A stretch of DNA of 64,000 nt, from assembly GCA_035535195.1 (NCBI GenBank), contig DATLQK010000029.1, positions 1-64,000 of the forward strand, given 5' to 3'. The position numbers and the translations under genes were made by a program. Below are positions 50,451-59,023 of the stretch, in pieces. The stretch's first letter is position 1. Every line of letters starts with the position of its first letter. Source of the DNA: JACDAN01 sp035535195. GTDB lineage: Bacteria; Actinomycetota; Thermoleophilia; Gaiellales; Gaiellaceae. The notes beneath the pieces were generated by a model. The model was not told the origin of the DNA. It made no database searches and was given only the letters and a program-made list of their open reading frames with translations.

Positions 50451-51355
50451 TCGGCGGCGGGGTGATCGGCGGCCTCTACGCCGGCCACCTCGCGCGGGTC
50501 GCCGACGTCTCGGTCCTCTGCCGCCGCGAGGAGCACGCGCGGGCGCTCAACGAGCACGGCCTCCGGATCTCGGGCCGCCACGAGTTCCACACGCCGCTCG
50601 CGGCGGCGACCGACCCGGCGCAGCTGCCGGAGCCGGAGCTCGTGATCGTGGCGACGAAGACGACCGAGCTCGACGCCGCGCTCACCCGGCTCGAGGGGCA
50701 CTGGCCCGGCGCGGCGATGATGACGGTTCAGAACGGCCTCGGCGCCGAGGAGTTCGCGCGGGGCCACGGGGACTGGCGGTTGATCTCGGCGGTCACGTTC
50801 ATGAGCGGGACGCGCCACGAGGACACGCTCATCGAGTACATCCTCGACACGGAGACGTGGCTCGGCCCGTACGGTGGGACGCCGTTCGGCCTCGTCGAGG
50901 AGGTCGCGGACCTGATCGTCCGCTCGGAGCTGAAGGCGCGCGCCTTCGAGGATCTCCGGCCGGCGCAGTGGTCGAAGTTGATCTTCAACTCGACCGTCAA
51001 CACCGTCGCCGCGCTGACCGGCCTGCCGCACGACCCGCACTTCGCCGAGCGCGACCGGCTCGAGCAGTTGGGACACCTCGTCTACGCGCTGATGGAGGAG
51101 GGCAAGCGCGTCGCGACCGCAGCCGGGATCGAGCTCCACGAGGATCCGTGGGAGATGAACGTCCTGGCGACCCAGCGGGGAAGTCGTCACTACCCGTCGA
51201 TGCTCGAGGACGTCGAGGCGCACCGCCCGACCGAAGTCGACCAGATCACCGGAGCGCTCGTCCGCGAGGCCCACCGGCTCGGCGTCGAGGTTCCGCTGCA
51301 GACCGCGATGTACCGGCTCGTGAAGGCGCGGGAGGCATCGTGGGCATCCGATTGA
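50432..51355 (+). CDS. Ketopantoate-reductase (ApbA/PanE)-like protein 1, non-canonical start
   Basis: A protein of about 307 residues. It has a Rossmann start VCVVGGGVIGGLYAGHL, VIVATKTTELDAAL, MMTVQNGLGAEEF, and the catalytic segment QWSKLIFNSTVNTVAALTGLP with the Lys. No ATG, GTG or TTG lies in frame close before the GGGVIGG loop; the first one, GTG 50462, falls inside it. ACG 50432 reads M-D-R-V-C-V-V, has GGAGG four bases upstream and is my best guess. It should reduce a keto acid with NADPH. A second relative is at 55999. Confidence 0.75.
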   Translation, partial: TDRVCVVGGGVIGGLYAGHLARVADVSVLCRREEHARALNEHGLRISGRHEFHTPLAAATDPAQLPEPELVIVATKTTELDAALTRLEGHWPGAAMMTVQNGLGAEEFARGHGDWRLISAVTFMSGTRHEDTLIEYILDTETWLGPYGGTPFGLVEEVADLIVRSELKARAFEDLRPAQWSKLIFNSTVNTVAALTGLPHDPHFAERDRLEQLGHLVYALMEEGKRVATAAGIELHEDPWEMNVLATQRGSRHYPSMLEDVEAHRPTEVDQITGALVREAHRLGVEVPLQTAMYRLVKAREASWASD

Positions 51356-51380
51356 CCCGTTTGGGTCGTAGGTTCAATAT
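51352..51380 (+). promoter_or_regulatory. Candidate promoter before LIV system 2
   Basis: TTGACC (51352-51357) is followed after 17 bp by CAATAT (51375-51380), with an AT-rich stretch ending in a T-run at 51390-51395. The gap to the binding-protein ATG is only 77 bases and is clearly richer in AT than the surrounding genes. It fits a -35/-10 pair with an average start point near 51387. Confidence 0.4.
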
Positions 51381-51432
51381 CTCTCGCGTCCTATCGTTTT
51401 TTGTCCAATCCTGCGGCACGAGGAGGGAGTTC

Positions 51433-52608
51433 ATGCAGAGGAGAGGGGTACGTTTGGGGGTCGTTGGCGCAATCCTGGCCGTGCTGGCGATCGCGGCCTT
51501 CGGCGGTGCGGGCCGTGATTCGTCGGCCGCAACCAAGCCGATCGTGATCGGCTGGGCGTACGACAGCAAGGGCCAGATGGCGCCGTTCGACGGGCCCGCT
51601 CTGGCGGCGGCGAAGATTCACGTGAAGACCCTGAACGCGAAGCGCGGGCGGCAGGTTCGCATCGACACCTGCGACACGAACAACAACAACCCCGCCCGGG
51701 CGAAGTCATGCGCCCGCTCGCTGCTCGGCCGGGGCGCCGACATCCTGTTCGTCACCTGTGACGTGGACTTCGCGACGCCGGTCGTCCAGGAGGCGCTGAA
51801 TCGCGGCAAGCTGGCGGTCGCGCCGTGCATCGGCACCGACCAGATGGGGCCGAAGCGGTTCGGCCGCAAGGGCCGCCTCGCCTTCAGCTTCGGGAACGTG
51901 GCGCAGGACGAGGGCTCCGCGATGGCCGAGTACGCGATTCGTCGCGGCTGGAAGACCGCCGGCCTTGGGACGAACACGCTGCTCGTCTACTTCAAGAACG
52001 TCGTCCAGGCCTTCGAGAAGCGCTACACGCAGCTCGGCGGCCGGGTCGTCGGGAAGGAGAGCTACGCGACCGGCGCCAACAACGTCGGGGCGGCCGTCAG
52101 CCGGCTGAACCAGCGTCGCGCGGCGGTCTACGTCACCTCGACGGCGTTCGGCGAGCTGCCGGCGTTCGTGTCCGGGTTCCGGTCGCTCGGAAACCAGACG
52201 CCCATCCTGAACTCGTGGGCCGGCGACGGGACGTACTGGGCGACGCAGAACCCGAAGGTGACGAACTACTACGCGGTCACCTTCGCGTCGGTCTTCGGCG
52301 ACGACCCGAACCCGGCCGTGAAGCGGCTGGCGAAGCAGGTCAAGGCCGGCACGGGCGGCTTCGTCACCGGCCCGGCGGCGATCGACGGCGTGCTCGCCGC
52401 GGTCAAGCGGGCCGGGGGCTCAACGAACGGCGCTCGGCTCGCCGCGCAGATGGAGAAGTTCAAGCGGGTCCCGACGATCTCCGGGAAGGTCAGCTTCTCC
52501 AAGTCGCTGCACACCGTCTTCGGCCGGCAGTACCGCGTGATCCAGGTGCAAAACAACAACGGCAAGCGCGTCGGCCTGGTCACCGCCAAGGTCGTCCCGA
52601 AGCTCTGA
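51433..52608 (+). CDS. LIV-type substrate-binding protein, system 2
   Basis: A 391-residue exported binding protein: a signal peptide (LGVVGAILAVLAIAAFGGAG), then KPIVIGWAYDSKGQMAPFDGPALAAAKIHVKTLN, CDTNNNNPARAKSCARSLLGRGADILFVTCD with paired cysteines, and APCIGTDQMGPKRFG. It is Peripla_BP_6-like but quite unlike the LivK of system 1. ATG 51433 follows AGGAGGGAG. It begins the second complete importer operon (to 56002). Confidence 0.9.
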   Translation: MQRRGVRLGVVGAILAVLAIAAFGGAGRDSSAATKPIVIGWAYDSKGQMAPFDGPALAAAKIHVKTLNAKRGRQVRIDTCDTNNNNPARAKSCARSLLGRGADILFVTCDVDFATPVVQEALNRGKLAVAPCIGTDQMGPKRFGRKGRLAFSFGNVAQDEGSAMAEYAIRRGWKTAGLGTNTLLVYFKNVVQAFEKRYTQLGGRVVGKESYATGANNVGAAVSRLNQRRAAVYVTSTAFGELPAFVSGFRSLGNQTPILNSWAGDGTYWATQNPKVTNYYAVTFASVFGDDPNPAVKRLAKQVKAGTGGFVTGPAAIDGVLAAVKRAGGSTNGARLAAQMEKFKRVPTISGKVSFSKSLHTVFGRQYRVIQVQNNNGKRVGLVTAKVVPKL

Positions 52609-53387
52609 CGGAGGCTGTCGCCGCTCAGGCGAAGGAGAGGCCCGGGGGCACGCTCCGGGCCTCCTCCGTCTCGCGCTCGTTCGAGGGCGTGCGGGCGCTC
52701 CAGGACGTGACGCTGGAGCTCGGCCGCCACGAGGTCGTCGGGCTGATCGGGCCGAACGGCGCCGGGAAGTCCACGCTGGTGAACCTCCTCAGCGGGTTCG
52801 ACTTCCCGACCGAGGGAACCGTCGCGATGGCGGACCGCGAGATCACGAAGTGGAGCGCGCACCGCCGGGCCCGCGCCGGGCTCGCCCGGACCTTCCAGCA
52901 CAGCCGGTCGTTCCGCGACCTGACCGTTCGCGAGAACGTCGAGGTGGCGGCGCTCGCGGCCGGCGCCTGGGGCAGGGAGGCGCGGCGTAGGGCGGACGAG
53001 CTGCTCGACCTGCTGGGGCTCGGGAACCGGTCCGAGCTTCCAGCGGGCGCGCTCCCCCACGGCGACGAGCGGCGGCTCGGCGTGGCGCGGGCCCTTGCGA
53101 CCGAGCCGCAGTTCGTGCTGATGGACGAGCCGGCCGCGGGGCTGCCCGAGGCGGAGGTGCCGGACTTCGCCGCGGTCATGCGCTCCGTCCGCGACGACCA
53201 CGACGCCGGCGTCCTCCTGATCGACCACAACATGGCGCTCGTGATGGACGTCTGCGACCGGCTCCTCGTGCTCGACCAGGGGCGGACGCTCGCCGAGGGG
53301 ACGCCGGCCGAGATCCGGGCGAACCTCGACGTCGCCGCCGCGTATCTCGGCGACACCGCGGTTGCCGAGGAGGACGTCGATGGCTGA
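52605..53387 (+). CDS. livG: LIV-type ABC transporter ATPase (LivG), system 2, non-canonical start
   Basis: A protein of about 260 residues. Walker A is GPNGAGKST (49-57), the LivG insertion GLARTFQHSRSFRDLTVRENVEVAAL, the signature-like LPHGDERRLGVARAL (H-G-D in place of S-Y-G), Walker B VLMDEPAAGLP and the H-loop LIDHNM. The first strand LRASSVSRSFEGVRAL lacks any ATG, GTG or TTG before it; the first, GTG 52689, falls past it. CTG 52605 makes a CTGA overlap with the preceding stop. An alternative is ACG 52650, nine bases after a strong AAGGAGAGG. Confidence 0.8.
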   Translation: MTEAVAAQAKERPGGTLRASSVSRSFEGVRALQDVTLELGRHEVVGLIGPNGAGKSTLVNLLSGFDFPTEGTVAMADREITKWSAHRRARAGLARTFQHSRSFRDLTVRENVEVAALAAGAWGREARRRADELLDLLGLGNRSELPAGALPHGDERRLGVARALATEPQFVLMDEPAAGLPEAEVPDFAAVMRSVRDDHDAGVLLIDHNMALVMDVCDRLLVLDQGRTLAEGTPAEIRANLDVAAAYLGDTAVAEEDVDG

Positions 53388-54093
53388 GGCGGCGCTCGCG
53401 GTGCGCGACCTGGAGGTCCGGTACGGGCCCGTCGCCGCCGTTCGCGGCCTCAGCCTCGAAGTCGGCCGGGGCGAGATCGTCGGGCTGATCGGGCCGAACG
53501 GCGCGGGGAAGTCGACGACGCTGCACGCGATCATGGGGCTCATCCCGGCGCGGACGGGCGAGGTCACGGTGGCGGGCCGGCGCGTGCTCGGGCGACCGCC
53601 GGAGAGGATCGCGGCGAGGGGCGTCGCGCTGGTCCCGGAGGGACGGCGGATCTTCGCGGACTTCACGGTCGAGGAGAACCTTCTGCTCGGCCTCGCCGCA
53701 CGGCGGGGCCGCCACGGCCGCGGCGCCCTGTCCGGCGCGTACGAGCTCTTCCCGGTGCTGGGCGAGTCTCGGCGCCGCCAGGCGGGGCTCCTCTCGGGTG
53801 GCCAGCAGCAGCAGCTCGCGATCGCGCGGGCGCTCGTCGCGCAGCCGGACGTCCTGCTCCTGGACGAGCCCTCGCTGGGGCTGGCTCCGTCCCTCGTCGA
53901 CAGCGTCTTCGACGTCCTGACGAAGATCCGCGACGGCGGCTTCGCGATCCTGCTCGTCGAGCAGCGCGCTCAGCGGACGGTGGCGCTCGCCGACCGGACG
54001 CACGTGATCGCGAACGGCGAGCTCCGCCTGACGCTCGGTCCCGGCGACGCCGACGACACGGAGAAGATGGTCGCGGCCTACTTCGGCGGCTGA
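53380..54093 (+). CDS. livF: LIV-type ABC transporter ATPase (LivF), system 2
   Basis: A 237-residue ATPase: LAVRDLEVRYGPVAAVRGL, Walker A GPNGAGKST (38-46), VALVPEGRRIFADFTVEENLLLGLA typical of LivF, the signature LLSGGQQQQLAIARAL, Walker B VLLLDEPSLGLAP and H-loop LVEQRA. ATG 53380 follows GAGGAGG and overlaps the end of the LivG gene by eight bases. It works with that LivG and the permease pair that follows. Confidence 0.92.
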   Translation: MAEAALAVRDLEVRYGPVAAVRGLSLEVGRGEIVGLIGPNGAGKSTTLHAIMGLIPARTGEVTVAGRRVLGRPPERIAARGVALVPEGRRIFADFTVEENLLLGLAARRGRHGRGALSGAYELFPVLGESRRRQAGLLSGGQQQQLAIARALVAQPDVLLLDEPSLGLAPSLVDSVFDVLTKIRDGGFAILLVEQRAQRTVALADRTHVIANGELRLTLGPGDADDTEKMVAAYFGG

Positions 54094-54095
54094 GC

Positions 54096-54998
54096 TTGCT
54101 CGCGGCGATCGACGCCCAGACGCTCGTCGACTCCGTCGGCCTCGGCGCGATCTATGCGCTGATGGCGGTCGGGATCGGCCTCGTCTTCGGCGTCCTCCGG
54201 CTTGTCAACTTCGCTTACGGCCAGCTGATCATGGCCGGCGCCTACACGCTCGCCTTCACCGCCAACTGGCGGGTCGCCTGGAGCCTCGCCGCCTGCCTCG
54301 TCGTGGTCGTCGCCCTGTCGCTCGCGATGGAGCTCGCCGTCTTCCGGCCGCTGCGGGGCGCCTCGCCGGCGGTGATGCTCGTGACGACGTTCGCGATCGC
54401 GTTCGTGCTCCAGGCCGTCGCGCTGCTGATCGACCTGCGCGACAACACCCTCGGGGAGGTCGCGACCTCGGTGGCGCCGTTGAACCAGGCGATCACGCTG
54501 CGCGGCGTCGAGCTGCGGAAGATCACGATCGTGGCGGTCCTCGTCACGGTCGTCGTGCTCGCCCTGCTCGCACTGCTCCTGAACCGGACGAGGATCGGGC
54601 TCCACATGCGGGCGGCGTCGACCGACTTCTCCACCGCCCGGCTGCTCGGCGTGCAGGCGAACCGCGTGATCGGCCTCGCCGTCCTGCTCTCCGGCGTGGT
54701 CGCCGCCGTGGTGGCCGTGCTGCTGACCGTGCAGCTCCCGTTCGTCCAGCCGGACTTCGCGCTCCGCGAGACGATCGTCGTGCTCGTCGGCGTCGTCGTC
54801 GGCGGGATCGAGCGGCTCTGGACGGCGACCCTCGGTGGGTTCCTGATCGGGTTCGCGACCGGGATCATCAACGGGGCGCTGCCGACTGACCAGAGCGTGT
54901 TCCTGCCGTCGGCCGTGTTCGCGCTCGTGATCCTCGTGCTCCTGCTCCGGCCCTCGGGCCTCTTCGTCTGGGGCCGCCCGGCGGCCGAGCGCCTGTGA
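54096..54998 (+). CDS. livH: LIV-type ABC permease (LivH), system 2
   Basis: A 300-residue permease with eight helices: TLVDSVGLGAIYALMAVGIGLVFGVLRLVNFAYGQLIMAGAY, the EAA-type TRIGLHMRAASTDFSTARLLGVQANRVI and VVLVGVVVGGIERLWTATLGGFLIG. It reads from TTG 54096, just past the LivF stop, with no clear ribosome site. It forms the channel with LivM, whose GTG start overlaps its stop (GTGA). Confidence 0.9.
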   Translation: MLAAIDAQTLVDSVGLGAIYALMAVGIGLVFGVLRLVNFAYGQLIMAGAYTLAFTANWRVAWSLAACLVVVVALSLAMELAVFRPLRGASPAVMLVTTFAIAFVLQAVALLIDLRDNTLGEVATSVAPLNQAITLRGVELRKITIVAVLVTVVVLALLALLLNRTRIGLHMRAASTDFSTARLLGVQANRVIGLAVLLSGVVAAVVAVLLTVQLPFVQPDFALRETIVVLVGVVVGGIERLWTATLGGFLIGFATGIINGALPTDQSVFLPSAVFALVILVLLLRPSGLFVWGRPAAERL

Positions 54999-56002
54999 GG
55001 CGGTGGGTCGAGGCGGCGGTGCAGCTCGCCGCGCCGGCCGTCCTCGTCGTCGCCGTCGGGATCGCCTCGCGCTTCGTCTCGAACGCGCACGAGATCTACT
55101 TCCTGAACGCGCTCGTCTCGGTCGCGATCGTCGTCGCCGTCTACGTCTTCATCGGCAACTCCGGCGTGCTCTCGTTCGGGCAGATCAGCTTCGTCGCCGT
55201 CGGCGCGTTTGCGTCGGGCGTACTGACGATCCCGCTGGAGTCGAAGACAGGCGTGCTCCCCCAGCTCTACCCGTTGCTCCGCGACCACACGGTCGGGAAC
55301 GTCGCCTCGTTGCTGGTCGCGGCCGCCGTCGGCGGCCTGTTCGCGGTGCTCGTGGGCATGCCGCTGATGCGGCTCTCGGGCCTGGCGGCGGGCATCGCCA
55401 CCTTCGCCGTGCTGGAGATCACGCACAACGTGCTGCGCGAGTGGACGAAGATCGGCCCCGGCGCGACGACGCTCTCGCTCGTCCCCGAGACGACGGGCGC
55501 GCTGCAGGCGACGCTCGGCGCGCTCGTCGTGATCGCCGCCGCCTTCGCCTACCAGCGGTCGCGCTTCGGCCGGCGGCTGCGAGCTTCGCGCGAGGATCCC
55601 GCGGCGGCGCGCGGCGTCGGCGTCAACGTCCACCGCGAGCGGCTCTGGGCCTTCACCGCCTCGGGCGCGCTCGCCGGGTTCGCGGGCGGCCTCCTCGTCC
55701 ACCTGCTCGGGTCGATCACGACCGAGCAGGTCTACCTCGAGCTGACGTTCATCACCCTCGCGATGCTGGTCGTCGGCGGACTGACGAGCCTCTGGGGCGC
55801 CGTCGTCGGCGCGCTCGCGGTGAGCGCGCTCGACTCGTTCCTGACCGAGTCGGAGCAGGGCGTGAAGCTCGGCGTCACGATCGACACACCGCAGGGCACG
55901 CGGCTGATCTTCCTGGGCGCGATCATGGCGCTCATGCTGATCGTGCGGCCCCAGGGGATCACCGGCGGCAAGGAGTTCCGGCTGCCGCGGTGGCGCGGAT
56001 GA
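54995..56002 (+). CDS. livM: LIV-type ABC permease (LivM), system 2
   Basis: A 335-residue permease of normal LivM length: ALVSVAIVVAVYVFIGNSGVLSFGQISFVAVGAF, the EAA-type RRLRASREDPAAARGVGVNVHRERL and LVVGGLTSLWGAVVGALAVSAL. Unlike the system 1 LivM it has no long N- or C-terminal extension. Its end overlaps the start of the second ketopantoate-reductase-like gene (ATGA), which places that gene in the importer operon. Confidence 0.92.
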   Translation: MRRWVEAAVQLAAPAVLVVAVGIASRFVSNAHEIYFLNALVSVAIVVAVYVFIGNSGVLSFGQISFVAVGAFASGVLTIPLESKTGVLPQLYPLLRDHTVGNVASLLVAAAVGGLFAVLVGMPLMRLSGLAAGIATFAVLEITHNVLREWTKIGPGATTLSLVPETTGALQATLGALVVIAAAFAYQRSRFGRRLRASREDPAAARGVGVNVHRERLWAFTASGALAGFAGGLLVHLLGSITTEQVYLELTFITLAMLVVGGLTSLWGAVVGALAVSALDSFLTESEQGVKLGVTIDTPQGTRLIFLGAIMALMLIVRPQGITGGKEFRLPRWRG

Positions 56003-56919
56003 TCGTCACCGTCGTCGGCTGCGGCGCCGTCGGGTCGCTGTTCGCCGCGAACCTGGCGCAGCTGGACGACGTCGAGGTCTGGGCGTTCGACGTCTGGCCC
56101 GAGCACGTCGCGGCGATCAACGAGCGCGGGTTGCGGCTGACCGGTGCCGGCGACGTCGTCGGGCGGGTGCGGGCGACCTCGGATCCGGCGGAGGCGCCCC
56201 GGTCCGACTTCGGCATCGTCGCCACGAAGAGCATGCACACCGGCGCTGCCGTCGCCTCGGTCGCGCACGCCTTCGCCGACGGCGCGGTCGCCTCCGTGCA
56301 GAACGGGGTCGGGAACGAGGAGGCGATCGCCGAGCACGTGCCGCGCGTGATCCGCGGGACGACGTTCCCGGCCGGGAAGATCCTCGAGCCCGGCGTCGTG
56401 CAGTGGGACGTCAAGGGCGAGACGACGATCGGCCCCTTCGAGCCGAAACCGGCCGCGTTGGACGAGGTCGAGCGCCTGGCCGAGGCCTGCACGCGTGCGG
56501 GGATGACAACGAGTGCCGTCGCGGACGCCCGGGGCCCGCAGTGGCGGAAGCTCATCTTCAACGCCGCCACGAACCCGGTCGGCGCGCTCACCGGGCTGAG
56601 CCACGGCCGGGTCTGTGAGGACCCCGAGCTCCGGGCGTTCGTCAGCGGCCTCGTCGACGAGGGGAAGGCGGTCGCGGCAGCGCAGGCGATCGAGCTCGAC
56701 GAGGATCCCGAGACCTTGATCGACTTCGCGGCCCGGCCGGAGGTGGCCTACGACCACAAGGCGAGCATGCTCCAGGACGTCGAGGCCGGGCGGCAGACCG
56801 AGATCGACTTCCTGAACGGCGGCATCGTGCGCTTCGGCCGGGAGCACGGCGTCCCGACGCCCCTGAACGAGGCGGTGACGGCCCTGATCAAGGGACTGGA
56901 GCGGTCGTGGGGGAGCTAG
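55999..56919 (+). CDS. Ketopantoate-reductase (ApbA/PanE)-like protein 2
   Basis: A 306-residue NADPH-dependent reductase: VTVVGCGAVGSLFAANLAQL, FGIVATKSMHTGAAV, ASVQNGVGNEEAI, and QWRKLIFNAATNPVGALTGLS with the catalytic Lys. It resembles the protein encoded at 50432 in layout but not closely in sequence. The two bracket the second LIV importer. Which 2-keto acid it reduces is not evident; pantoate synthesis is unlikely to need both. ATG 55999 overlaps the LivM stop. Confidence 0.88.
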   Translation: MIVTVVGCGAVGSLFAANLAQLDDVEVWAFDVWPEHVAAINERGLRLTGAGDVVGRVRATSDPAEAPRSDFGIVATKSMHTGAAVASVAHAFADGAVASVQNGVGNEEAIAEHVPRVIRGTTFPAGKILEPGVVQWDVKGETTIGPFEPKPAALDEVERLAEACTRAGMTTSAVADARGPQWRKLIFNAATNPVGALTGLSHGRVCEDPELRAFVSGLVDEGKAVAAAQAIELDEDPETLIDFAARPEVAYDHKASMLQDVEAGRQTEIDFLNGGIVRFGREHGVPTPLNEAVTALIKGLERSWGS

Positions 56920-57968
56920 AGGGCCGGTACGCACGGGTCCGCGAGGCGCTGGCGCGGGACGGACTGGACGCCGCGCTCGTCTGCGGCACCGAGTACACGG
57001 GCTTCGAGGGCTCCGTCACCTACCTGTCGGGCTTCCAGATCGTCCACCGGTACGCGTACGTGCTGCTACCGCTCGAGGGCGAGCCGTCGATCGTGTTCCC
57101 CGCCGAGGCGCGGTACGTCGGCGAGCACGGAACCTCCCGGATCGAGGACCAGGTCTTCGCCGACCGGCCGGGCGAGTGGCTGGCGGACCGGCTGCGCGGA
57201 CAGCGCGCCGGCGTCTACGGGCTCGACTACATCGCGACGGTCCGCGACTTCGCGGCGATGCAGGACGCGGTCGAGCTCGTACCGTGGGACGTCGAGTTCG
57301 ACCACGCGCGCGCGGTGAAGAGCGACGCCGAGCTGGAGTCCGTTCGCGACAGCGTCCGGATCAACACGGAGGGCTTCTGGGCGTTCCGCGATGCGTACGA
57401 GCCGGGCCGCAACGCCGCCGAGGTGCTCGCGCCGGCCGAGAGGCTCTTCGTCGAGCAGGGCTGCGGGCGGCTGACGATGAACATGGTGCTCGTCGGGCCG
57501 GAGTTCGCGATCGCCCGCAAGGAGATCGTCCTCGGCGAGTTCTGCATCCCCTCGCTCGAGATCGCCGGCCCGGGCGGCCACTGGGTCGAGGTCTCGCGCG
57601 CGCTCGGAACGCCGTCGGCCGAGATCTCGCGGATGCTCGAGGGCTACGAGGAGTACTTCGAGGTGGCGAAGACGGCCCTGCGGCCGCGCGCGACGGCCCA
57701 CGACGTCCACCGCGCGGTCTCGAAGGGGTTCGTCGACCGGGGCTACCACCTGGGCCACGTCACGGGCCACTCGATCGGCATGACCATGATCGAGTTCCCG
57801 AAGATCGGCGAGGGAGTCGAGACGGAGCTCGAGGCGGGGATGGTCTTCTCGATGCACCCGCATGCGATCTCCGAGGACGGCAAGGAGTGCCTGTACATGC
57901 AGGACACCTGGCTCGTCACGGAGTCCGGCGGGGAGCCGCTCGCCGGTCTCGAGATGCGGCTCTACTAG
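56907..57968 (+). CDS. M24/creatinase-fold protein with degenerate metal ligands
   Basis: A 353-residue pita-bread-fold protein. The N-terminal domain reads LDAALVCGTEYTGFEGSVTYLSGFQ. In the catalytic domain the five usual metal ligands (D, D, H, E, E) are changed: LEIAGPGGHWVEVSR has Glu and Glu, VTGHSIGMTM keeps His, FSMHPHAI has His instead of Glu, and LYMQDTWLV has Gln instead of Glu. It is therefore probably metal-independent, like creatinase. GTG 56907 overlaps the previous gene by 13 bases. Its stop shares a CTAG with the convergent XdhC gene. Confidence 0.85.
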   Translation: MGELEGRYARVREALARDGLDAALVCGTEYTGFEGSVTYLSGFQIVHRYAYVLLPLEGEPSIVFPAEARYVGEHGTSRIEDQVFADRPGEWLADRLRGQRAGVYGLDYIATVRDFAAMQDAVELVPWDVEFDHARAVKSDAELESVRDSVRINTEGFWAFRDAYEPGRNAAEVLAPAERLFVEQGCGRLTMNMVLVGPEFAIARKEIVLGEFCIPSLEIAGPGGHWVEVSRALGTPSAEISRMLEGYEEYFEVAKTALRPRATAHDVHRAVSKGFVDRGYHLGHVTGHSIGMTMIEFPKIGEGVETELEAGMVFSMHPHAISEDGKECLYMQDTWLVTESGGEPLAGLEMRLY

Positions 57969-59023
57969 ACCTCGGCGTGGATGCGGCCCTTGGCGGTCTT
58001 CAGCCGGCCGCCGTCCCGGCCCGCGCGCACCGCGAGGATCTCCGCCAGGATCGACACGGCCGTCTCGGCCGGGGTGATCGCGCCCAGGTCGAGGCCGGAC
58101 GGGCCCGCGATCCGGTCGATCGCCTCCTCGTCGAGCCCCTCCTCCAGCAGCCGCTCGCGGCGACGCTCCTGGTTTCGGCGCGAGCCGAGCGCGCCGACGT
58201 AGTACGCCTCGCTCGCGAGCGCACCCTTCAGCGCCGGCACGTCGAACCGGTCCTCATGGGTCAGCACGACCACGGCCGTCGCGTGGTCCGGAGCGATCCG
58301 TTCCAGCGCGTCCTCCGGCCAGGAGACGACCAGCTCGTCGGCGCTCGGGATTCGCTCCTCCGTCGTGAGCTTGGCCCGGGCGTCGACGACGATCGTCCGC
58401 CAGCCCAGCCCGGCTGCGGCATGGCAGAGATGCTCGGCCGTGTCGACTGCACCGAAGACCACGAGCCGCGGCCGGAGGCCGAAGACGTCGCAGAAGACCC
58501 TGCGCCCGTCCTCTTCGATCAGGACGCTGCGGCCGCGCTTCAGCAGCTCGTCCACGGCCGCCGGAAGCTTGCCGAGGCCGTCGCCGAGCGTCTCGCCGCT
58601 CTCGAAGACGAGCGACTTCGCCCCGACGCCGTCGCCCGCGATCACCTCGTACAGCACCGCGGGCTCCTCCTGCTCCGCCGCGGCGAGGAGGCGCTCGACG
58701 AGCGGTCGCTCGTACTCGTCGACGAAGACCTCGATCTCGCCGCCGCACGGTAGTCCGACCGAGAGGCCGAGCTCATCCGAGATGCCGTAATCGGCGAGCT
58801 GGGGAGGTCCGCCGCCGAGCCGTTCCTGCGCGAGGCCGTAGACCTCGCTCTCGACGCACCCGCCGGAGACGGAGCCGGCCAGCTCGCCACCCTCGGAGAC
58901 ACCGAGCTTGGCGCCGACCGGCCGCGGCGCCGACCGCCGTGTCGCGACAACCGTCGCGAGCGCGATGCGCTCCTCGCGATCGAGCCAGCGGCGCAGATCC
59001 GGGGCGATCTCCAGCACGTTCAC
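57965..59023 (-). CDS. xdhC: XdhC/CoxI-family molybdenum cofactor insertion chaperone
   Basis: A 352-residue protein with an XdhC-CoxI N-terminal domain (ATVVATRRSAPRPVGAKLGVSEGGELAGSVSGGCVESEVYG and GLPCGGEIEVFVDEY, with two conserved Cys) and a C-terminal Rossmann domain (RLVVFGAVDTAEHLCHAAAGLGWRTIVVDAR, ATAVVVLTHEDRFDVPALKGAL, YYVGALGSRRNQERRRERLLEEG). XdhC binds and sulfurates Mo cofactor for insertion into Mo hydroxylases, so the client is likely the enzyme at 26833-30598. GTG 59023 overlaps the stop of the Nudix-like gene. Confidence 0.9.
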   Translation of the reverse strand: MNVLEIAPDLRRWLDREERIALATVVATRRSAPRPVGAKLGVSEGGELAGSVSGGCVESEVYGLAQERLGGGPPQLADYGISDELGLSVGLPCGGEIEVFVDEYERPLVERLLAAAEQEEPAVLYEVIAGDGVGAKSLVFESGETLGDGLGKLPAAVDELLKRGRSVLIEEDGRRVFCDVFGLRPRLVVFGAVDTAEHLCHAAAGLGWRTIVVDARAKLTTEERIPSADELVVSWPEDALERIAPDHATAVVVLTHEDRFDVPALKGALASEAYYVGALGSRRNQERRRERLLEEGLDEEAIDRIAGPSGLDLGAITPAETAVSILAEILAVRAGRDGGRLKTAKGRIHAEV

